NCBI GenBank assembly: GCA_963842235.1
Contig: CAWJFT010000003.1
Location: forward strand, 62,001 to 126,000
Direction of reading: 5' to 3'
DNA from: JACDAN01 sp963842235
GTDB taxonomy: Bacteria; Actinomycetota; Thermoleophilia; Gaiellales; Gaiellaceae
Length of the DNA stretch: 64,000 nt
Shown one piece after another: positions 60,588-64,000 of the stretch (position 1 is its first letter; each line of letters begins with the position of its first letter). A program made the position numbers and the translations under genes. Under the pieces are notes generated by a model. It worked only from the letters and a program-made list of their open reading frames with translations, ran no database searches and had not been told where the DNA came from.

Positions 60588-61412
60588 CTATCCGGATTCG
60601 CCCTTGGAGGCCTCGAGGAAGATTGCGAGCTTGCGGAGGTTGTCCTCGCCGAGCTCGGCGAACGAGGGCATCGGCGAGCCCGGCGTCACGGCGCTCGGGT
60701 TCTGGAGATGGCGAATCTGCCAGTCGATCCCGCGGTTCTTTGTCCCTTCTTCGGTCAGATCAGGCGCCCCGAGCTGCGACGCGCCGCTGCCGTTGTAGGT
60801 ATGGCAGTTGAGGCAGCCGGCAACGGCGAAGATCTCCGCACCTTCACGGGCATTGTCCGGCAGGTTGAACTTCTCCATCCAGACGGGCACCTGCGCAACC
60901 GCCCCCGAGCTCGCCTCCTTGGCCGTCGCGCCCTTGTAGGTGAGGACGCCCATGGAGATCGCGGTCAGGATCAGCGCGACCACGGCGACCGGGCGGTGCA
61001 GGGGCCGCCGCTCCATGCGCCGGTCGAGGAACGGCAGTGCGAACCCGATGATCAGGAGGATCGTCGGGATCCCGACGGTGCCCAGCACGACCGTGTCGGG
61101 CCACTTGAAGATCCGCAGCAGGTAGAAGAGGAAGTAGAAGTACCAGTCGGGCCGCGGCGTGAAGTTCGTCGTTCCCGGGTCGGCCTCGGCCTCGTAGAGC
61201 ACTCCGAGCCAGCCCGGCTTCGACGCCCCTGGGCCGACGTCTTCAGCGGTGAAGTACCAGATGCAGGCGAGCCCGACGATCACGAAGACCACGACGAGGC
61301 TCATGACCGTGTCGTGGAACATCGCGTACGGGTAGAAAGGCTTCCCGCGGCGCTGGACGTCCTCCTTGTACCGCTTCTGGTACGCCCGTCTCTCGTCTTG
61401 CGCCCGGCTCAT
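60588..61412 (-). CDS. Cytochrome b subunit IV-like/cytochrome c fusion
   Basis: A 274-residue respiratory protein. The N-terminal half has membrane helices of the subunit-IV type (PRPDWYFYFLFYLLRIFKWP, GIPTILLIIGFALPFLDRR). A C-terminal cytochrome c domain carries CLNCHTY as heme-binding site and PMPSFAEL with the methionine ligand. It completes the split cytochrome b of a bc-type menaquinol:cytochrome c complex. ATG at 61412 overlaps the cytochrome b stop as ATGA. Confidence 0.9.
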   Translation of the reverse strand: MSRAQDERRAYQKRYKEDVQRRGKPFYPYAMFHDTVMSLVVVFVIVGLACIWYFTAEDVGPGASKPGWLGVLYEAEADPGTTNFTPRPDWYFYFLFYLLRIFKWPDTVVLGTVGIPTILLIIGFALPFLDRRMERRPLHRPVAVVALILTAISMGVLTYKGATAKEASSGAVAQVPVWMEKFNLPDNAREGAEIFAVAGCLNCHTYNGSGASQLGAPDLTEEGTKNRGIDWQIRHLQNPSAVTPGSPMPSFAELGEDNLRKLAIFLEASKGESG

Positions 61413-62230
61413 CGCGCAACTCTGCCGCGAGCTTTGGGCTGCACGAGCCCGGGGCCCCTCGGCACCTCCTCCGCCCGCGGCGCGCCCGCTGCCTCGTCCG
61501 ACCAGGGCGGCGAGCTGACGCCGAGGTGCACGACGAGGTAGAGGTGGAGACCGATCAGGGCCGCGATCGCGCCCGGTAAGATGAGCATGTGGATCGAGTA
61601 GAAGATCGTGAGCGTGTCCGGGCCGATCTCGTTACCGCCACGTAAGAACTGCGCGAGGAACGGGCCCATGACGGGGCCGGTGCCGTTCAGGTTGATGCCG
61701 ACGACGGTTGCCCAGTACGCCGTCTGGTCCCACGGCAAGAGGTAGCCCGCGAAGCCTTCGAGCATCCCCAGGACGAGCAGGGTGAAGCCGACGATCCAGT
61801 TCAGCTCCCTCGGGTACTTGTAGGCGCCGAAGAGGAAGACGCGCGCCATGTGGAGGAAGAGCAGGATGATGAACACGCTCGCGCCCCACTTGTGCATGCC
61901 ACGGACGAGCCAGCCCAGCGTCACGTCGTTCGTGATGTTCCGGATGGACGCGTAGGCCTCGTCCGGCGTCGGGCGGTAGTAGAAGGCGAGGATCACCCCG
62001 GTGCCCGCCTGGACGAGGAACGCGGTCAGGGTGGCCGAGCCCAGCGTGTGGAACCAGTTCGTGTCCGACGGAACCTTGCGGAAGAGGAAGTACTTGACGC
62101 CGCCGACGATGCCCGAGCGCTCCTCGAGCCAGTCGATCGGGATCATCACGAGGGCGACGAGCTTGTCGGTCATGCGCCGCTTACGGCGACTGGGCGGCGG
62201 AACCGGCGGTGTTGGAGTATTCGGCTCCAT
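61409..62230 (-). CDS. Cytochrome b (b6-like) subunit of the bc complex
   Basis: A 273-residue four-helix cytochrome b. Heme-ligand histidines are in WFHTLGSATLTAF-to-RGMHKWGASVFIILLFLHMARVF (helix II) and IFYSIHMLILPGAIAALIGLHLYLV (helix IV), each quoted from separate parts. GYLLPWDQTAYWA is the Qo-site-adjacent segment. It is the N-terminal half of a split cytochrome b, with the C-terminal half in the next gene. ATG at 62230 follows the Rieske gene without a gap. Confidence 0.93.
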   Translation of the reverse strand: MEPNTPTPPVPPPSRRKRRMTDKLVALVMIPIDWLEERSGIVGGVKYFLFRKVPSDTNWFHTLGSATLTAFLVQAGTGVILAFYYRPTPDEAYASIRNITNDVTLGWLVRGMHKWGASVFIILLFLHMARVFLFGAYKYPRELNWIVGFTLLVLGMLEGFAGYLLPWDQTAYWATVVGINLNGTGPVMGPFLAQFLRGGNEIGPDTLTIFYSIHMLILPGAIAALIGLHLYLVVHLGVSSPPWSDEAAGAPRAEEVPRGPGLVQPKARGRVAR

Positions 62231-63160
62231 CTACTCCACGTCCTGCGGCTGCACCGGATAGAGCCAGCCCTCGAGGCCGTCGACATGCTCGCCCGGCCCC
62301 TGCCGGCCGTAGGCCTGGATCTTTGCCTGCGCGCCCTCGCCCTCCACCTCGGCCACGCTGTAGGTATCGATGAGGTGCAGCCGTCCGTCGATGATCGAGT
62401 ACTTGTACCGGTCGAGCGCACGGACCGGCGGGCCGGCGGTGCGATTTCCCTCCGTGTCGTAGGCGCCCCCATGGCACGGGCAGCTGAAGCCCGCGGGCAA
62501 GATCGGCGTCTGGCTGACCTCTGCCTGGTTCGTCTTGATGGTTTTCTTCTGATTCTCGTCCCGCAGGCCGCTCGCCTGGACCGGGCAGCCCAGGTGGACG
62601 CAGCGGTTGGAGATCAGCGTGTAGCTCGGAAGATTGTCGAGCGTACCGTTGTAACGGATGAAGGCGGTGCGCCGGGAGACCTCCCCCTTGGTCGGGTCGA
62701 GCAGGAAGGTGGTCTCGATCCACTTGCCCTCTGGAAAGTTGTCGGTCGGTCCGAGATCGACGCCCGGCTGGCCCTGGTCGGTGAATGCAGGTAGCACGGC
62801 GAAGCCGAGGACCGGCAACGCGACGACGCCGGTGATCACCCCGCCGAGAGCGAGCGTCGAGAGCTCGAGGAACTTATTGCGCGGGTAGCGCTCGACCTCT
62901 TCCTCCTCCGGCTCGCCGTCCACGGCAGCGGCCAGACGCTCTTGCCCGGCTTCAGGCTCGACGGCGGGCGCCCTGTTCGCCCGCATCGCATCTCGGGCCC
63001 AGAGCAGACCGAAGACGATCGCGATCGCTGCGCCCACGATTGCCGCCGGCGTGCTCACCACCAGCCCCGCCAGCGTGCAGGCGATGCCTACGGCGAAGCC
63101 GACCGGCCAGATGCTCGGCGACGGGAGGTGCGGCTTGTCGTCCCCGTGGGGCGGTTCCAC
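62231..63160 (-). CDS. Rieske iron-sulfur subunit of the bc complex
   Basis: A 309-residue Rieske protein. The cluster ligands are CVHLGCPV and CPCHGGAYD. There are three predicted membrane helices before the soluble domain, as in actinobacterial QcrA. The charged EPEEEEVERYPRN linker lies between helices 2 and 3. It accepts electrons from menaquinol. GTG at 63160. Confidence 0.92.
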   Translation of the reverse strand: MEPPHGDDKPHLPSPSIWPVGFAVGIACTLAGLVVSTPAAIVGAAIAIVFGLLWARDAMRANRAPAVEPEAGQERLAAAVDGEPEEEEVERYPRNKFLELSTLALGGVITGVVALPVLGFAVLPAFTDQGQPGVDLGPTDNFPEGKWIETTFLLDPTKGEVSRRTAFIRYNGTLDNLPSYTLISNRCVHLGCPVQASGLRDENQKKTIKTNQAEVSQTPILPAGFSCPCHGGAYDTEGNRTAGPPVRALDRYKYSIIDGRLHLIDTYSVAEVEGEGAQAKIQAYGRQGPGEHVDGLEGWLYPVQPQDVE

Positions 63161-63218
63161 CTAGGTTGGGGCTCCTTGGCTTGCCGACATGGATTCAAGC
63201 GACCCTAAAGGGCCTGTG

Positions 63219-64000
63219 TCAACGACGTAGCAACTGCCGCAATGAACTGCGGCGGCCATCGACCGCCGCGGGGGCTGCTCCGAGCCCGTATTCGGCCCAG
63301 CGTGAGTCGACCAACGCCTTGATCTCGTCGCTCATCTCGATCTCCGGCGGCCACTCGCGGGTTCCCTCCTGCGGCCCTTTTGCCGTCGCGTCGATCCCCA
63401 GCTTGCCACCGTAGAACTGCAGCGTCGGCGAGTGGTCGAGGTGGTCGAGCGGCCCCTCGGTGAGCAGCACGTCGCGCTTCGGATCGACGTTGGCGGTGAC
63501 GTAGAAGAAGACCTCCTCGTAGTCGTGCACGTTCACATGCTCGTCTACGACGACGATCGACTTGGACAGGCTGAGCATCCCGAGCCCCCAGAGCGCGTGC
63601 ATGACCTTCTGCGCGTGACCGGGGAAGCGCTTGCGGATCGAGACGATCACGCAGTTGTGGAACGCGCCCGCCACGGGGAGGTCGTAGTCGACGATCTCGG
63701 GCACGGTCATCTTGACCGCGGGCAGGAAGATCCGCTCCGTCGCCTTCCCGAGCCACGCGTCCTCCTGCGGCGGCTTGCCGACGACGATCGAGGGATAGAT
63801 CGCACTCTCACGCATCGTCATCGCGGTGACGTGGAAGACGGGGAACGGCTCGACACCCGTGTAGTAGCCGGTGTGGTCGCCGAACGGGCCCTCGTCGGTG
63901 AGATCGTCCTTCTGGACATAGCCCTCGAGGACGATCTCGGCATTCGCCGGCACCTCGAGGTCGACGGTCTTGCAGCGGACGAGCTCGACCGGCTCGCCCT
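63219..64000 (-). CDS. ubiD: UbiD-family decarboxylase (5' end outside the window)
   Basis: The C-terminal 260 residues of a UbiD prenyl-FMN-dependent decarboxylase. EGPFGDHTGYYTGVEPFPVFHV is the family's substrate/cofactor region (with the catalytic glutamates just before it), and GIDATAKGPQEGTREWPPEI the C-terminal signature, here quoted as contiguous family segments. It probably removes the carboxylate of a menaquinone precursor (MqnL-like). The gene begins upstream of 64000 and is the first gene seen of this operon. Confidence 0.9.
   Translation of the reverse strand, partial: GEPVELVRCKTVDLEVPANAEIVLEGYVQKDDLTDEGPFGDHTGYYTGVEPFPVFHVTAMTMRESAIYPSIVVGKPPQEDAWLGKATERIFLPAVKMTVPEIVDYDLPVAGAFHNCVIVSIRKRFPGHAQKVMHALWGLGMLSLSKSIVVVDEHVNVHDYEEVFFYVTANVDPKRDVLLTEGPLDHLDHSPTLQFYGGKLGIDATAKGPQEGTREWPPEIEMSDEIKALVDSRWAEYGLGAAPAAVDGRRSSLRQLLRR

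Overview
The window is GC-rich (third codon positions almost always G or C), densely packed, and reads as a chromosomal segment of an actinobacterium. The gene set points to class Thermoleophilia (Gaiellales/Solirubrobacterales-like), but this is inference. Supporting traits are the futalosine menaquinone genes (mqnA, mqnC, mqnE), a bc-type complex with a cytochrome-c-fused subunit, a subtilisin-inhibitor-like lipoprotein, DUF4389 proteins, GTG/TTG starts and 4-nt start/stop overlaps. No tRNA, rRNA, CRISPR array, phage or transposase gene was seen, and no stretch over 300 bases lacks a gene.

Layout. 1-2.3 kb: gene tail, EmrB/QacA-type exporter and its TetR regulator. 2.2-10.5 kb: first glycan locus. 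Two nucleotide-sugar genes lie on the minus strand. A tightly coupled plus-strand operon holds an SSI-like lipoprotein, two ATP-grasp ligases, a NodB-like deacetylase, a flippase, a methyltransferase and a glycosyltransferase. 10.7-20.8 kb: collagen-like/lamin-tail secreted protein, methyltransferase, ZIP transporter plus multicopper oxidase facing a DtxR-type regulator, M48 protease, DUF4389 proteins, a DsbB/DsbA pair, and a DUF5678/aspartyl-protease pair. 21-28.5 kb: deacetylase, O-antigen ligase-like and GT-C-like proteins, a beta-propeller, a FlgD-like protein and a two-part secreted protein.

28.5-38.2 kb: a long minus-strand run for sulfate uptake and assimilation (cysA, cysW, cysT, sbp, sat, cysC, cysH, a ComA homologue), preceded by a two-subunit class I fumarase and a fumarate-reductase-type flavoprotein. 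38.3-42.1 kb: small secreted protein, iron-type alcohol dehydrogenase with a LysR regulator, PhoX-like protein. 42.2-51.5 kb: second glycan locus (sugar transferase, AsnB, ASCH, DUF354, CapD-like enzyme, aminotransferase, DedA, phosphodiester glycosidase). 51.6-55.5 kb: ABC-2 exporter, Rieske oxygenase, two small genes. 55.5-64 kb: minus-strand respiratory-quinone operon (ubiD, Rieske/cytochrome b/cytochrome bc, ubiX, ubiE, polyprenyl synthase, mqnE, mqnA, mqnC).

Most notable non-coding signal: three copies (12442-12667, 30995-31214, 35997-36162) of a palindromic intergenic element. In each copy the outer TAG is the stop codon of the upstream gene and the opposite end carries a Shine-Dalgarno-like GGGAG next to the downstream gene. 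Other recurring signals are TANNNT -10 boxes 6-9 nt before starts (leaderless-type promoters), apparent CTG starts in CTGA overlaps, and convergent genes sharing one CTAG for both stops.

Caution: about 13 genes need a one-base correction to give a normal C-terminus or a continuous protein. Several of these changes fall in G or C runs, so residual long-read assembly errors are likelier than real pseudogenes. For these genes I give the extent expected after correction.
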